62,045 nt of DNA from Halomonadaceae bacterium T82-2. Its GTDB lineage: Bacteria; Pseudomonadota; Gammaproteobacteria; Pseudomonadales; Halomonadaceae. Under the pieces are notes generated by a model, which saw only the letters and a program-made list of their open reading frames with translations, ran no database searches and was not told where the DNA came from. The position numbers were made by a program, and so were the translations under genes. Below are positions 8,755-17,005 of the stretch, one piece after another. The first letter of the stretch is position 1, and each line of letters begins with the position of its first letter. Location of the stretch: assembly GCA_001577635.1 (NCBI GenBank), contig LSBP01000016.1:1-62045 (forward strand), written 5' to 3'.

Positions 8755-9795
8755 TCAACGGGTGCCGCGCTCGGCCGTGCGGCTGGGCGGCTCGCCGAAA
8801 CGCGCCTGATAGGCGCGGGAAAAATGCGCCAGATGGGTGAAGCCGCTGGCCAGCGCCGCCTCGGTCACCCGGCAGCGACTGTCGGCGAGGATGCATCGCG
8901 CCTGATCGAGCCGCATGCCCAGGTAACACTGCTTGGGCGTCTCGCCGAACGCGGCGGTGAACAGCCGGGTCAGCTGACGCTGCGACTGCCCGACCAGCCG
9001 GCAGATCTCCGGAATCGGCAATGCCTGATCGAGATGGGTCTCCATGATGGCCAGCGCGCGCACCACCGCCCGGGGCAGGTTGTCCATGGCCCGCGCGCTT
9101 CCAACATCCCGCGCCTCCTCTTCACTGACCCGCTGATGCACCAGCTGGCGACCCACCGCATTGGCCAGGGCCGGCCCGTAGTCGTGCTCGATCCACTGCA
9201 GCATCATGTCGATGCCCGCCGCACCGCCGGACCCGGTCAGCCGCCGGTCGGCGAACTCGAAGCGCGCCTCGCTCACCGCGATGTGCGGAAACTCCTCGCG
9301 AAACGCCGGCACGCTCTCCCAGTGCAGCGCCACCCGCTGCTGCTCCAGCAGGCCCGCGCGCGCCAGAATGAAGGGCGCGGTATCCAGCCCGCCGACCCGG
9401 GCGCCGTGCGCTGCTGCCTGCCGCAGCACGGCACGCTCGGCGGCGGTCACCGTGGCCTCGGCCTCGTAGGAAGAGATCACCATCAGCAGCTCCCCCACCT
9501 CCGCCTCGCCCAGCGCGGCATCGACATCGATGCGCACCCCGTTGCTGGCCACGACCGCCTCGCCGTCCGCCGAGAGCAGCTGCCAGGCGAACAGCTCGCG
9601 GCCGAAACGGTTGGCGACCCGCAGCGGCTCGAGCAGGCAGAACAGGGTCAGCATGGAAAACTTGGGCACCAGCCATACGCTCACCGTATGTACCGCCTCG
9701 CCGGGTCGCGGGACCGGCGGCTGGTCGGGACGTGGATAGGGCCACTCCGGCATCATGGACTCGCTCATGGCCATAAAAATCAACCAAAAGGCCAT
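8755..9795 (-). CDS. GlxA-type AraC transcriptional regulator (DJ-1/PfpI domain plus AraC HTH)
   Basis: A protein of about 346 residues with an N-terminal GATase1-like domain (VSVWLVPKFSMLTLFCLLEPLRVANR) and a C-terminal double helix-turn-helix of AraC type (ILADSRCRVTEAALASGFTHLAHFSRAYQARFGEPP). Pseudomonas ArgR and several betaine/carnitine regulators share this architecture. It is divergent from the dioxygenase operon starting at 9893 with a 98-bp shared upstream region, so it is the likely activator of that operon. The exact start is uncertain: in-frame ATGs also occur at 9774 and 9768, and none has a clear ribosome site. Confidence 0.85.
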   Translation of the reverse strand: MAFWLIFMAMSESMMPEWPYPRPDQPPVPRPGEAVHTVSVWLVPKFSMLTLFCLLEPLRVANRFGRELFAWQLLSADGEAVVASNGVRIDVDAALGEAEVGELLMVISSYEAEATVTAAERAVLRQAAAHGARVGGLDTAPFILARAGLLEQQRVALHWESVPAFREEFPHIAVSEARFEFADRRLTGSGGAAGIDMMLQWIEHDYGPALANAVGRQLVHQRVSEEEARDVGSARAMDNLPRAVVRALAIMETHLDQALPIPEICRLVGQSQRQLTRLFTAAFGETPKQCYLGMRLDQARCILADSRCRVTEAALASGFTHLAHFSRAYQARFGEPPSRTAERGTR

Positions 9796-9892
9796 TTATT
9801 GCAAATTCGCTGTGCCCCAAGCCCCTAGGGTAGATAAAGCGGCGGCGCCCGAGGCGCTCGTCGTCACTTCATCGTCGTAGAGAGAATCGTCC

Positions 9893-11053
9893 ATGTCCCC
9901 AGCCGCCGAGATCGAACTCAAGGATGACGGCCGACAGCTGGCCCTGCGCCTGGCGGGCCGCGAACAGCAGCTTGCCGCCCTCTGGCTGCGCGAACGGGCG
10001 CCGGATGCCGACACCCTCGACCCGCGCACGGGGCAGCGCCTGATCGAGGCCGCCCGGTTGCCGCTGGATCTCCACGCGACCCGGGCCCGTATCGACGGCG
10101 ACCGCCTCGCGGTGCAGTTCAGCGACGGCCATCGCGCCAGCTTTCCGCTCGCCGACCTGCTCGCGCAGACGACGCCCGACCGCGACATCGACGACGGCCT
10201 GACGCTGTGGGATGCGACGCTCGAGACGCTGCCCCGGGCCGATTTCGCGGCCGCCTGCGATGACGACGGCGCGCTGCTCGCCATGCTCGAGGCCCTGCAT
10301 CGCCATGGCTTCGTCAAGGTCGAGGGCGTCCCGCTCACCGAGGACGGCATGCAGCCGCTGATCGACCGCATCGGTCCGCTGCGTCGCACCAACTGGGGCG
10401 GCATCGCCGACGTCAAGTCGGTGGCCGACGCCTACGACCTGACCATGACCCGGCGCGGGCTCGAGCCGCATACCGACAACCCCTATCGCGACCCGATCCC
10501 CGGCTACATCTGGCTGCACTGCCTGAGCAACGCCGCCGAGGGCGGCGACAGCACGCTCGCCGACGGCTTCATGGCGGCACGACGCCTGCGCGACGAGGCG
10601 CCCGAGCACTTCGAGTGCCTGACCCGGCTGTCACCGACCTTTCGCTACACCGATGCCACCACCGATCTGGAGAGCGAAGGCCCGCTGATCGAGCTCGACA
10701 GCCATGGCCGCCTGGCCCGGGTGCGCTACTCCAACCGCACCGAACGCATCGACGCCCACGCCCCCGAGCTGCTGGCGCGCTACTACGCCGCGCGCCAGCA
10801 CTTCTACCGGCTGATCACCTCGGATGCCTTGACCGTGCACCTCAAGCTGGCGCCCGGCGAGATGCTGATCATGGACAACTACCGCCTGCTTCACGGGCGG
10901 ACCGCCTACCAGCTGGACGGCGGGGTACGTCACCTTCGCCAAGGCTACGTCGACCGCGACAGCACTGCCAGCCGCCGCCGTGTCCTGCGTGCCCGGCTGA
11001 CCGCCGGCACCGCCGAGACGCCGACCGCCACCACCCGGGGAGCCATCTCATGA
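9893..11053 (+). CDS. BBOX/TmpA-like Fe(II)/2-oxoglutarate dioxygenase
   Basis: A 386-residue protein with a GBBH-like N-terminal domain (about 1-90) followed by a TauD/BBOX jelly-roll. The iron triad is visible as H193-x-D195 (EPHTDNPYRDP) and H334 (LLHGRTAY), with Arg346/349 in RHLRQGYVDRD for 2-oxoglutarate. Relatives hydroxylate gamma-butyrobetaine, trimethyllysine or, for TmpA, trimethylaminoethylphosphonate. The three Cys that bind zinc in BBOX are absent (WLRERAPDADTLDP). It overlaps the next gene by four bases (ATGA), and HD partners beside such enzymes point to the TmpA role. The substrate is unproven. Confidence 0.85.
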   Translation: MSPAAEIELKDDGRQLALRLAGREQQLAALWLRERAPDADTLDPRTGQRLIEAARLPLDLHATRARIDGDRLAVQFSDGHRASFPLADLLAQTTPDRDIDDGLTLWDATLETLPRADFAAACDDDGALLAMLEALHRHGFVKVEGVPLTEDGMQPLIDRIGPLRRTNWGGIADVKSVADAYDLTMTRRGLEPHTDNPYRDPIPGYIWLHCLSNAAEGGDSTLADGFMAARRLRDEAPEHFECLTRLSPTFRYTDATTDLESEGPLIELDSHGRLARVRYSNRTERIDAHAPELLARYYAARQHFYRLITSDALTVHLKLAPGEMLIMDNYRLLHGRTAYQLDGGVRHLRQGYVDRDSTASRRRVLRARLTAGTAETPTATTRGAIS

Positions 11054-11631
11054 ACCAGGCCCGCTTCACCCGTTTCGCGGAAAGCACCCACGCCGACTGG
11101 GCGATCATCGACGCCCACTTCCAGCGTTACCAGAACGATGTCGCCCGCCGGGTGCTCGAGCACCTGCGGCGACTCGAGGGGGATACCCACGGCTATCCCG
11201 TCGACCGTTATACCCACAGCCTGCAGACCGCGACCCGCGCGCTCGACGCCGGTGCCGACGAGGAGACCGTGGTCTGTGCGCTGCTCCATGACATCGGCGA
11301 CGACCTGGCCCCGGCCAACCACGCCGAGATCGCCGCGGCGATCCTCGCGCCCTACGTCGATCCGCTCAACGTGTGGATGATCCGCCACCACGAGCTGTTT
11401 CAGGGGTATCATTACCGCGCCTTCTACGGCCTCGACCCGCAGGCCCGCGAGGCGTATCGCGATCACCCGGCCTATGCGCGCACCGTGCGCTTCTGCGACG
11501 AGTGGGACCAGCGCGCCTTCGATCCCAACTACCCGACGCGGCCGCTCGAGGACTTCGTGCCGATGGTCGAGCGCCTCTTCGCGCGCACGCCCTTCGGCGA
11601 AACCCTGACCGTCAAGGCCCCCGACGCATGA
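11050..11631 (+). CDS. HD-domain protein, probable TmpB/PhnZ-like diiron oxygenase
   Basis: A 193-residue HD-fold protein. The putative metal ligands are H56 (DRYTHSLQT), H80-D81 (ALLHDIGDD), H91 (ANHAEI), H113/H114 (IRHHELF) and D153 (FCDEWDQ). This six-ligand H...HD...H...H...D set is that of mixed-valent diiron oxygenases such as MIOX, PhnZ and TmpB, rather than a minimal phosphohydrolase. The H-to-HD spacing of 24 equals that remembered for PhnZ. TmpB oxidatively cleaves the hydroxylated product of TmpA, and translational coupling to a TmpA-like gene supports that pairing. It overlaps the following decarboxylase gene by four bases. Confidence 0.75.
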   Translation: MNQARFTRFAESTHADWAIIDAHFQRYQNDVARRVLEHLRRLEGDTHGYPVDRYTHSLQTATRALDAGADEETVVCALLHDIGDDLAPANHAEIAAAILAPYVDPLNVWMIRHHELFQGYHYRAFYGLDPQAREAYRDHPAYARTVRFCDEWDQRAFDPNYPTRPLEDFVPMVERLFARTPFGETLTVKAPDA

Positions 11632-13223
11632 CCACCTGTGCCCAGTACCTGATCGACCGACTCGTGGCCCACGGCATCGACACCGTGTTCGGCATTCCCG
11701 GCGTGCATACCGTGGAACTCTACCGCGGCCTGCCGGACAGCCCGCTGCGCCACGTCACCCCGCGCCACGAACAGGGCGCCGGCTTCATGGCCGACGGCTA
11801 CGCCCGCGCCACCGGCCGACCCGCGGCCTGCTTCATCATCAGCGGCCCGGGGATGACCAACATCGCCACCGCCATGGCCCAGGCCCTGGCCGACTCGGTG
11901 CCCATGCTGGTGATCTCCAGCGTCAACCACCGCAACACCCTGGGTCGCGGCCAGGGGCGCCTGCACGAACTGCCCGACCAGCGGGCCACCCTCGCCGGGG
12001 TCAGCGTGTTCAGCCACACCCTGCAGACGCCGGAGGCCCTGCCCGAGGTGCTGGGGCGCGCCTTCGCGATCTTCGCCGGCGCCCGCCCCGGCCCGGTGCA
12101 CATCGAGATTCCGCTCGACGTGATGGCCCTGCCTGCCCCCGACCACCCGCCCCGCGTCACCGAGGTCTTCGCCCCCGCCGCGCCGGACGCCGCACTGGCC
12201 CGCGCCGCGGACTGGCTGACCGCCGCCGAGCGGCCCCTGGTGCTGCTCGGCGGTGGCTGCGCGGACGCCGCCGAGCCGCTGCGCGACCTGGTCGAACGCC
12301 TCGACGCCCCGACCATGACCACCATCAACGCCAGGGGCGTGCTGGGGCTCGCCCACCCGCTGGATCTCGGCGCCTGCGCCAGCCTGCCGGCGGGCCGCGA
12401 GCTGGCCCGCGACGCCGACGTGATCCTGGCGCTGGGCACCGAGCTCGGCGAGACCGACTACGATCTGGTCTTCGACGAGGGCTTCCGGCTCACCGGGCGG
12501 CTGATCCGGGTCGACATCGACGCCCAGCAGCTGGCTCGCAACCAGGCCCCCGACCTGGCGCTGCTCGCCGACGCCGGCGAAGTGGCCCGGGAGCTGTGCG
12601 CCCGTCTGCCCGTCCCGGCAGCGCGCCGGGGCGCCGAGCGTGCCGCCCGCGTCAGGTCAGCCCTGGCGCTGCGCGATGCGGCGGACGTGGCGCCCTACAC
12701 CGCGCTGCTCGACACCCTGCGCGAGGCGCTGCCCGACGCCACCCTCGTCGGCGACTCCACCGGGGCGGTCTACGCCGGCAATTTCGTGGTCGACATGCCC
12801 GCACCACGCCGCTGGTTCAATGCCGCCACCGGCTACGGCACCCTCGGCTACGGCCTGCCCGCGGCGCTGGGTGCCGCGCTGGCCGTGCCCGAGCGTCCGG
12901 TGGTCGCGCTGGTCGGCGACGGCGGGCTGATGTTCACCCTCGGCGAGCTGGCCACCGCCCGTGACGCCGGCGTGCCGCTGATCGTGGTGGTCTGGAACAA
13001 TGACGGCTACGGCGAGATTCGCCGCTACATGGACGCCAGTGCCGTGACGCGGCTGGGGGTCGACCTGCCGGCGCCGGACCTGGTCGGCCTGGCCGAGAGC
13101 TTCGGCTGCCATGGCCGGCGCCTGACCACACCGGCGGCGCTGCATGAAGCACTGGCGACCGCCCGGCATGCCGACCGGCCCACGCTGATCGAGATCGATG
13201 CCGACGCCTGGCAGGGCGTCTGA
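11628..13223 (+). CDS. aruI: Thiamine-diphosphate 2-oxo acid decarboxylase, AruI-like (5-guanidino-2-oxopentanoate decarboxylase)
   Basis: A 531-residue ThDP enzyme with the usual three domains. The activating Glu48 is in RHEQGAGFMADGYARATG and the ThDP/Mg motif starts at VGDGGLMFTLGEL and ends at WNNDGYGEI. The N-terminus (DTVFGIPGVHTVELYRGLP) and the surrounding blocks closely match Pseudomonas AruI, as remembered. AruI decarboxylates 2-ketoarginine to 4-guanidinobutyraldehyde. An aruH homologue follows 31 bases downstream, as a matched transaminase/decarboxylase pair. Other 2-keto acids with a cationic side chain are possible substrates. Confidence 0.82.
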   Translation: MTTCAQYLIDRLVAHGIDTVFGIPGVHTVELYRGLPDSPLRHVTPRHEQGAGFMADGYARATGRPAACFIISGPGMTNIATAMAQALADSVPMLVISSVNHRNTLGRGQGRLHELPDQRATLAGVSVFSHTLQTPEALPEVLGRAFAIFAGARPGPVHIEIPLDVMALPAPDHPPRVTEVFAPAAPDAALARAADWLTAAERPLVLLGGGCADAAEPLRDLVERLDAPTMTTINARGVLGLAHPLDLGACASLPAGRELARDADVILALGTELGETDYDLVFDEGFRLTGRLIRVDIDAQQLARNQAPDLALLADAGEVARELCARLPVPAARRGAERAARVRSALALRDAADVAPYTALLDTLREALPDATLVGDSTGAVYAGNFVVDMPAPRRWFNAATGYGTLGYGLPAALGAALAVPERPVVALVGDGGLMFTLGELATARDAGVPLIVVVWNNDGYGEIRRYMDASAVTRLGVDLPAPDLVGLAESFGCHGRRLTTPAALHEALATARHADRPTLIEIDADAWQGV

Positions 13224-13254
13224 CGGATTCGCCCGCTTTCCTCAAGGAGCCGAC

Positions 13255-14451
13255 ATGCACTACTCCCGACTCACCGAACGCATCGCCGGCGACGGCGCCG
13301 CCGCCTGGAACATCCACTACCGGGCGCTCGAACGCCGGGCGCGCGGCGACGACGTCATCATCCTCTCGGTGGGCGACCCGGACTTCACCACGCCCGAGCC
13401 GATCGTCGAGAGCGCGGTGACCAGCCTGCGCGGCGGGGCCACCCACTATGCCGACGTGCAGGGCAAGCAGCGCCTTCGTGAACTGATCGCCGACACCCAC
13501 CGCCGTCAGGGCGGCGCGGCGACGACCACCGCCGCCAACGTCGCGGTGATGGCCGGCGCCCAGTGCGGCCTCTACGCCGTGGCCCAGTGCGTGCTCGAGC
13601 CGGGCGATGAGGTGCTGGTCCCCGAGCCGATGTATGTCACCTACGAGGCGGCCCTGCAGGCCGCCGGCGCCCGCCTGGTGCGCGTACCGCTGCGTGCCGG
13701 GAACGCCTTCCAGCCGGACCCGGCCGAGTTCGCCGCGGCGGTGACGCCGCGTACCCGGGCGATGCTGCTCAACAGCCCCCACAACCCCACCGGGCAGATC
13801 CTCGGCCGCGAGCATTGGGAGGCCCTGGCCGCGCTGTGCCGCGAACACGACCTGTGGCTGCTGTCCGACGAGGTCTACGCCTCGCTGATCTTCGACGCGG
13901 CCCACCAGTGTCCCGATGCGCTGCCCGGCATGGCCGAGCGCACCGCGGTGATCAGCAGCCTGTCGAAGTCCCATGCCATGACCGGCTGGCGGCTGGGTTG
14001 GGTGATCGGCCCCGAGACGCTGATCGGCCACCTGTCCAACCTGGCGCTGTGCATGCTCTACGGCAGCCCGGACTTCATCCAGAATGCCGCCTGCGAGGCG
14101 CTGGCCCATCCTCCGGCCGAGCTCGCCGCCATGCGCGAGACCTACCGGGCGCGGCGCGATACCGTCTTCTCGGCCCTCGCCGACAGCGCGGCACTCGATG
14201 TGCTGCGCCCCGAAGCCGGCATGTTCATGATGGTCGACATCCGCCGCACCGGCCTGTCCGCGGCGGACTTCGCCGACCGCCTGCTCGAGGAACACGGCGT
14301 CTCGGTGCTCTCGGGCGAGGCCTTCGGCCCCTCGGCCGCCGGCTTTGTGCGGCTCAGCCTGACGGTCGACGCCGAGCGACTGCGCGAGGCCTGCCGGCGC
14401 CTGGAACACTGCGCCGCGTCCTGCCTGGCGACAGCGACCGTGCAGGACTGA
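13255..14451 (+). CDS. aruH: Arginine:pyruvate transaminase-like aminotransferase (AruH)
   Basis: A 398-residue fold-type I aminotransferase. The PLP Lys is in SSLSKSHAMTGWRLGW, the Asp in LLSDEVYASL and the substrate carboxylate Arg in GFVRLSLTVD. The N-terminus (RIAGDGAAAWNIHYRALERR) and ALCMLYGSPDFIQNAACEAL match Pseudomonas AruH very closely by memory. It would convert arginine and pyruvate to 2-ketoarginine and alanine, feeding AruI. The start at 13255 has AAGGAG upstream. Specificity for arginine versus another cationic amino acid is not settled by sequence. Confidence 0.87.
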   Translation: MHYSRLTERIAGDGAAAWNIHYRALERRARGDDVIILSVGDPDFTTPEPIVESAVTSLRGGATHYADVQGKQRLRELIADTHRRQGGAATTTAANVAVMAGAQCGLYAVAQCVLEPGDEVLVPEPMYVTYEAALQAAGARLVRVPLRAGNAFQPDPAEFAAAVTPRTRAMLLNSPHNPTGQILGREHWEALAALCREHDLWLLSDEVYASLIFDAAHQCPDALPGMAERTAVISSLSKSHAMTGWRLGWVIGPETLIGHLSNLALCMLYGSPDFIQNAACEALAHPPAELAAMRETYRARRDTVFSALADSAALDVLRPEAGMFMMVDIRRTGLSAADFADRLLEEHGVSVLSGEAFGPSAAGFVRLSLTVDAERLREACRRLEHCAASCLATATVQD

Positions 14452-14466
14452 ACGACAACGACACGG

Positions 14467-14499
14467 GCGGCCCCTCGAGCGCCATGCGCCCGGGGCCGC
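14467..14499 (+). terminator. GC-rich hairpin after aruH
   Basis: GCGGCCCC pairs with GGGGCCGC at 14492-14499 across a 17-base loop. Only GATCTTTCC follows, so it is more likely a partial terminator separating the enzyme genes from the transporter genes than a full stop. Confidence 0.45.
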
Positions 14500-14561
14500 G
14501 ATCTTTCCACCGGACCCAGGAGGGGTATGGCCAGCACGACACTCCACCCCCGAAATCGCCC

Positions 14562-15341
14562 ATGACCCATCACATCGACAACAACGCTCCGGCCGTCGAG
14601 ACGCGCCATCTGGTCAAGCGCTACGGCGAGCTGGAGGTCCTCAAGGACATCTCGCTGACCGTGAACGAAGGCAGCGTGGTCTCGATCATCGGCTCCAGCG
14701 GTTCCGGCAAGAGCACCCTGCTGCGCTGCATGAACCTGCTCGAGCGCCCCGACGGCGGCCGGTTGACCATCGCCGGCGAAACCCTGGACTTCGGCAGCGG
14801 GGGACGCGATGCCGGCCTCGACCGGCGCCGACTGCAGCAGCTGCGTGCCCGGGTCAGCATGGTCTTCCAGCAGTTCAACCTCTGGCCCCACCTCACCGTG
14901 CTCGGCAACGTCATCGAGGCCCCGCTACGCGTGCGCGGCCTGCGCCGCCGCGAGGCCGTGGCGATCGGCGAGCACTACCTGGAACGGGTGGGGCTCGCCG
15001 ACAAGCGCGACCAGTACCCTGCCTATCTTTCCGGCGGCCAGCAGCAGCGCGTGGCGATCGCCCGGGCACTGGCCATGGAGCCGCGCGTGCTGCTGTTCGA
15101 CGAGCCCACCTCGGCCCTCGACCCGGAACTGGTCAGCGAGGTGCTCGGCGTGATCCGCGGGCTCGCCGACGAGGGCCGTACCATGCTGCTGGTCACCCAC
15201 GAGATGCGCTTCGCGCGCGACGTCTCCCATCAGGTGGTGTTCCTCCACCAGGGGCTCGTCGAGGAGACCGGCACCTCGCGCGAGGTGTTCGAGAACGCCG
15301 CCAGCGAGCGCTGCCGGCAGTTCGTCGCCGGCGCGGCATGA
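14562..15341 (+). CDS. Polar amino-acid ABC transporter, ATP-binding protein
   Basis: A 259-residue ABC ATPase with Walker A GSSGSGKST, Q-loop VFQQFNLWPH, signature YLSGGQQQRVAIARAL, Walker B VLLFDEPTSALD and the H-loop in LVTHEMRFA. It belongs to the GlnQ/HisP class and energises the two permeases at 16291-17737. The ribosome site is weak. Arginine-like or other cationic amino compounds are the expected cargo from context. Confidence 0.92.
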   Translation: MTHHIDNNAPAVETRHLVKRYGELEVLKDISLTVNEGSVVSIIGSSGSGKSTLLRCMNLLERPDGGRLTIAGETLDFGSGGRDAGLDRRRLQQLRARVSMVFQQFNLWPHLTVLGNVIEAPLRVRGLRRREAVAIGEHYLERVGLADKRDQYPAYLSGGQQQRVAIARALAMEPRVLLFDEPTSALDPELVSEVLGVIRGLADEGRTMLLVTHEMRFARDVSHQVVFLHQGLVEETGTSREVFENAASERCRQFVAGAA

Positions 15342-15374
15342 CTTCGCGCAATGCCCGACGGCATTGCCTTTCTT

Positions 15375-15390
15375 CGGGCCCGAGGGCCCG
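15375..15390 (+). terminator. Short intercistronic hairpin before the binding-protein gene
   Basis: CGGGCCCGAGGGCCCG forms a very GC-rich stem with a two- to four-base loop between the ATPase and binding-protein genes. No U-tract follows. A processing or attenuation role is inferred. Confidence 0.35.
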
Positions 15391-15412
15391 CGACAACAAT
15401 GATGGGGAAACC

Positions 15413-16201
15413 ATGATGACCAAGATCCTGACCCGAAGCCTGATCCATACCGCCGGCATCGCTGCCCTGGCGCTATCCGCCACCACGGCCCTGGCCGCCG
15501 AGCCGCTCAAGATCGGCATCTCGGCGGAACCCTACCCGCCGTTCACCTACAAGGACGCCGACGGCAGCTGGACCGGCTTCGAGGTGGAGCTCGGCCAGGC
15601 TTTGTGCGATCAGATGCAGGCCGACTGCGCGATCACGCCGACCGGCTGGAGCGGCATCTTCCCGGCACTCGACAGCGGCAAGATCGACATGATCATGAAT
15701 TCCCTGTCGATCACCGACAAGCGCAAGCGGGTCATCGACTTCACCGACCCGTACTACTACACCCCGGCGGCCTACGTCACCGCCAAGGACAGTGACCTGC
15801 AGATTCCCGACGGGCTCGACGGCAAGATCCTCGGCGTGCAGGGCTCGACCACCAACGCCACCTTCGCACGTCGCAAGCTCGCCGACACCGGCGTCGAGCT
15901 GAAGATCTACGACCGCCAGGAGCAGGCCAACCGCGACCTGCTGGCCGGCCGCGTCGACGCCATTCTCGCCGACAAGATCGCCATGACCGAGTTCGTCAAG
16001 CGCGACGAGGCACAGGGCTACGAGATCCGCGCCACCGCGCCCCACGACCCGGCCTTCGGCGAGGGAGTGGGCATCGGCCTGCGCCAGGAAGACGACGCCC
16101 TGCGCAAGAAGCTCAACACCGCCATCGCCAGCGTGCTCGAGAACGGCCAATGTGCCGAACTTTCGCGGAAATATTTCAATACCGACATCTGCAGCGACTG
16201 A
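15413..16201 (+). CDS. Amino-acid ABC transporter substrate-binding protein
   Basis: A 262-residue periplasmic binding protein of SBP_bac_3 type. It has a signal peptide of about 25 residues ending ATTALAAEPLK and the fold signature GFEVELGQALCDQM. The ligand-contact regions are SGIFPALDSGKIDMIMNSLSI and VIDFTDPYYYTPAA. The start is the ATG at 15413 with GGGGAAA upstream; the preceding in-frame residues belong to the untranslated leader. The acidic pocket residues typical of LAO/HisJ-type cationic ligand binding are plausible but not provable here. Confidence 0.9.
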   Translation: MMTKILTRSLIHTAGIAALALSATTALAAEPLKIGISAEPYPPFTYKDADGSWTGFEVELGQALCDQMQADCAITPTGWSGIFPALDSGKIDMIMNSLSITDKRKRVIDFTDPYYYTPAAYVTAKDSDLQIPDGLDGKILGVQGSTTNATFARRKLADTGVELKIYDRQEQANRDLLAGRVDAILADKIAMTEFVKRDEAQGYEIRATAPHDPAFGEGVGIGLRQEDDALRKKLNTAIASVLENGQCAELSRKYFNTDICSD

Positions 16202-16234
16202 AGATCGCCGCCGGAGCCGCGCTCCCCGGCGAAC

Positions 16235-16264
16235 GGCCCGCCCGCCAGTGAATGGCGGCGGGCC
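16235..16264 (+). terminator. Hairpin after the binding-protein gene
   Basis: GGCCCGCC...TGGC pairs with GCCA...GGCGGGCC in an inverted repeat with one bulge and a short loop, followed by CCTCTTC. A hairpin at this place in ABC operons usually lowers permease expression relative to the binding protein. Confidence 0.5.
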
Positions 16265-16290
16265 CCTCTTCATCGACCAAGGCTGCAACC

Positions 16291-16995
16291 ATGTCTAGCT
16301 ATCAGAATGCCGGGCTGCTCGACTGGGCGGCCCCGATCCTGCACGGCGCCCTGGTGACCCTCGAGATCGCCCTGCTGGCCTACGCCATCGGCCTCGCCCT
16401 GGGGCTGCTGGGCGCCGGCACTCGACTCAGCGCCTGGCCGCCACTGCGTGCCCTGGGGACGCTCTACTCCACCCTGGTGCGCGCCGTCCCCGAACTGCTG
16501 CTGATCATCCTGCTCTACTACGCCGGCACCCAGGCACTCAATGCCCTGCTGAACGCCCTGGGTGACGACACCCATGTCGAGATCGGCGGCTTCGTCTGTG
16601 CGGTCGGCGTGCTGGCCTTCGTCCAGGGCGCCTACATGACCGAGGTGTTCCGGGGCGCCATCCTGGCCATCCCCCGCGGCCAGCTGGAGGCCGCCGATGC
16701 CTACGGCTTCACCCGCTGGACGCGCTTTCATCGCATCGTGGTGCCCGCCATGCTGCCCAATGCCCTGCCGGGGATGTCCAACCTGTGGCTGATTCTGGTG
16801 AAGGACACCGCGCTGATCAGTGTGGTGGGCTTCGAGGAGCTGTTCTTCACCGCCCAGCAGGCGGCGGCCAGCACCCGCGACTACTTTGTCTTCTACGCCG
16901 CCGCCGGCGCGCTCTATCTGGTGATGACGCTGGGCTCCAACGCCCTCTTCGCCCGGGCGGAGCGCCACGTACGCCGCGGCCAGCCGGGCCTCTAG
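16291..16995 (+). CDS. Amino-acid ABC transporter permease (first subunit)
   Basis: A 234-residue inner-membrane protein of the HisM/GlnP class. It has about five hydrophobic segments and the EAA loop GQLEAADAYGFTRWTRFHRIVVPAMLPNALPG. The motif VRAVPELLLIILLYY is typical of polar amino-acid importers. The start at 16291 (MSSYQN) is preferred over the longer frame, which runs through the hairpin. Confidence 0.9.
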   Translation: MSSYQNAGLLDWAAPILHGALVTLEIALLAYAIGLALGLLGAGTRLSAWPPLRALGTLYSTLVRAVPELLLIILLYYAGTQALNALLNALGDDTHVEIGGFVCAVGVLAFVQGAYMTEVFRGAILAIPRGQLEAADAYGFTRWTRFHRIVVPAMLPNALPGMSNLWLILVKDTALISVVGFEELFFTAQQAAASTRDYFVFYAAAGALYLVMTLGSNALFARAERHVRRGQPGL

Positions 16996-17005
16996 GAGGG
17001 CATCG

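Noticed and set aside
12934-14547. Long antisense open frame opposite aruH
   Set aside because: A GC-rich shadow frame: no ribosome site, low-complexity His/Gln/Gly-rich product, and aruH on the other strand has full family motifs.
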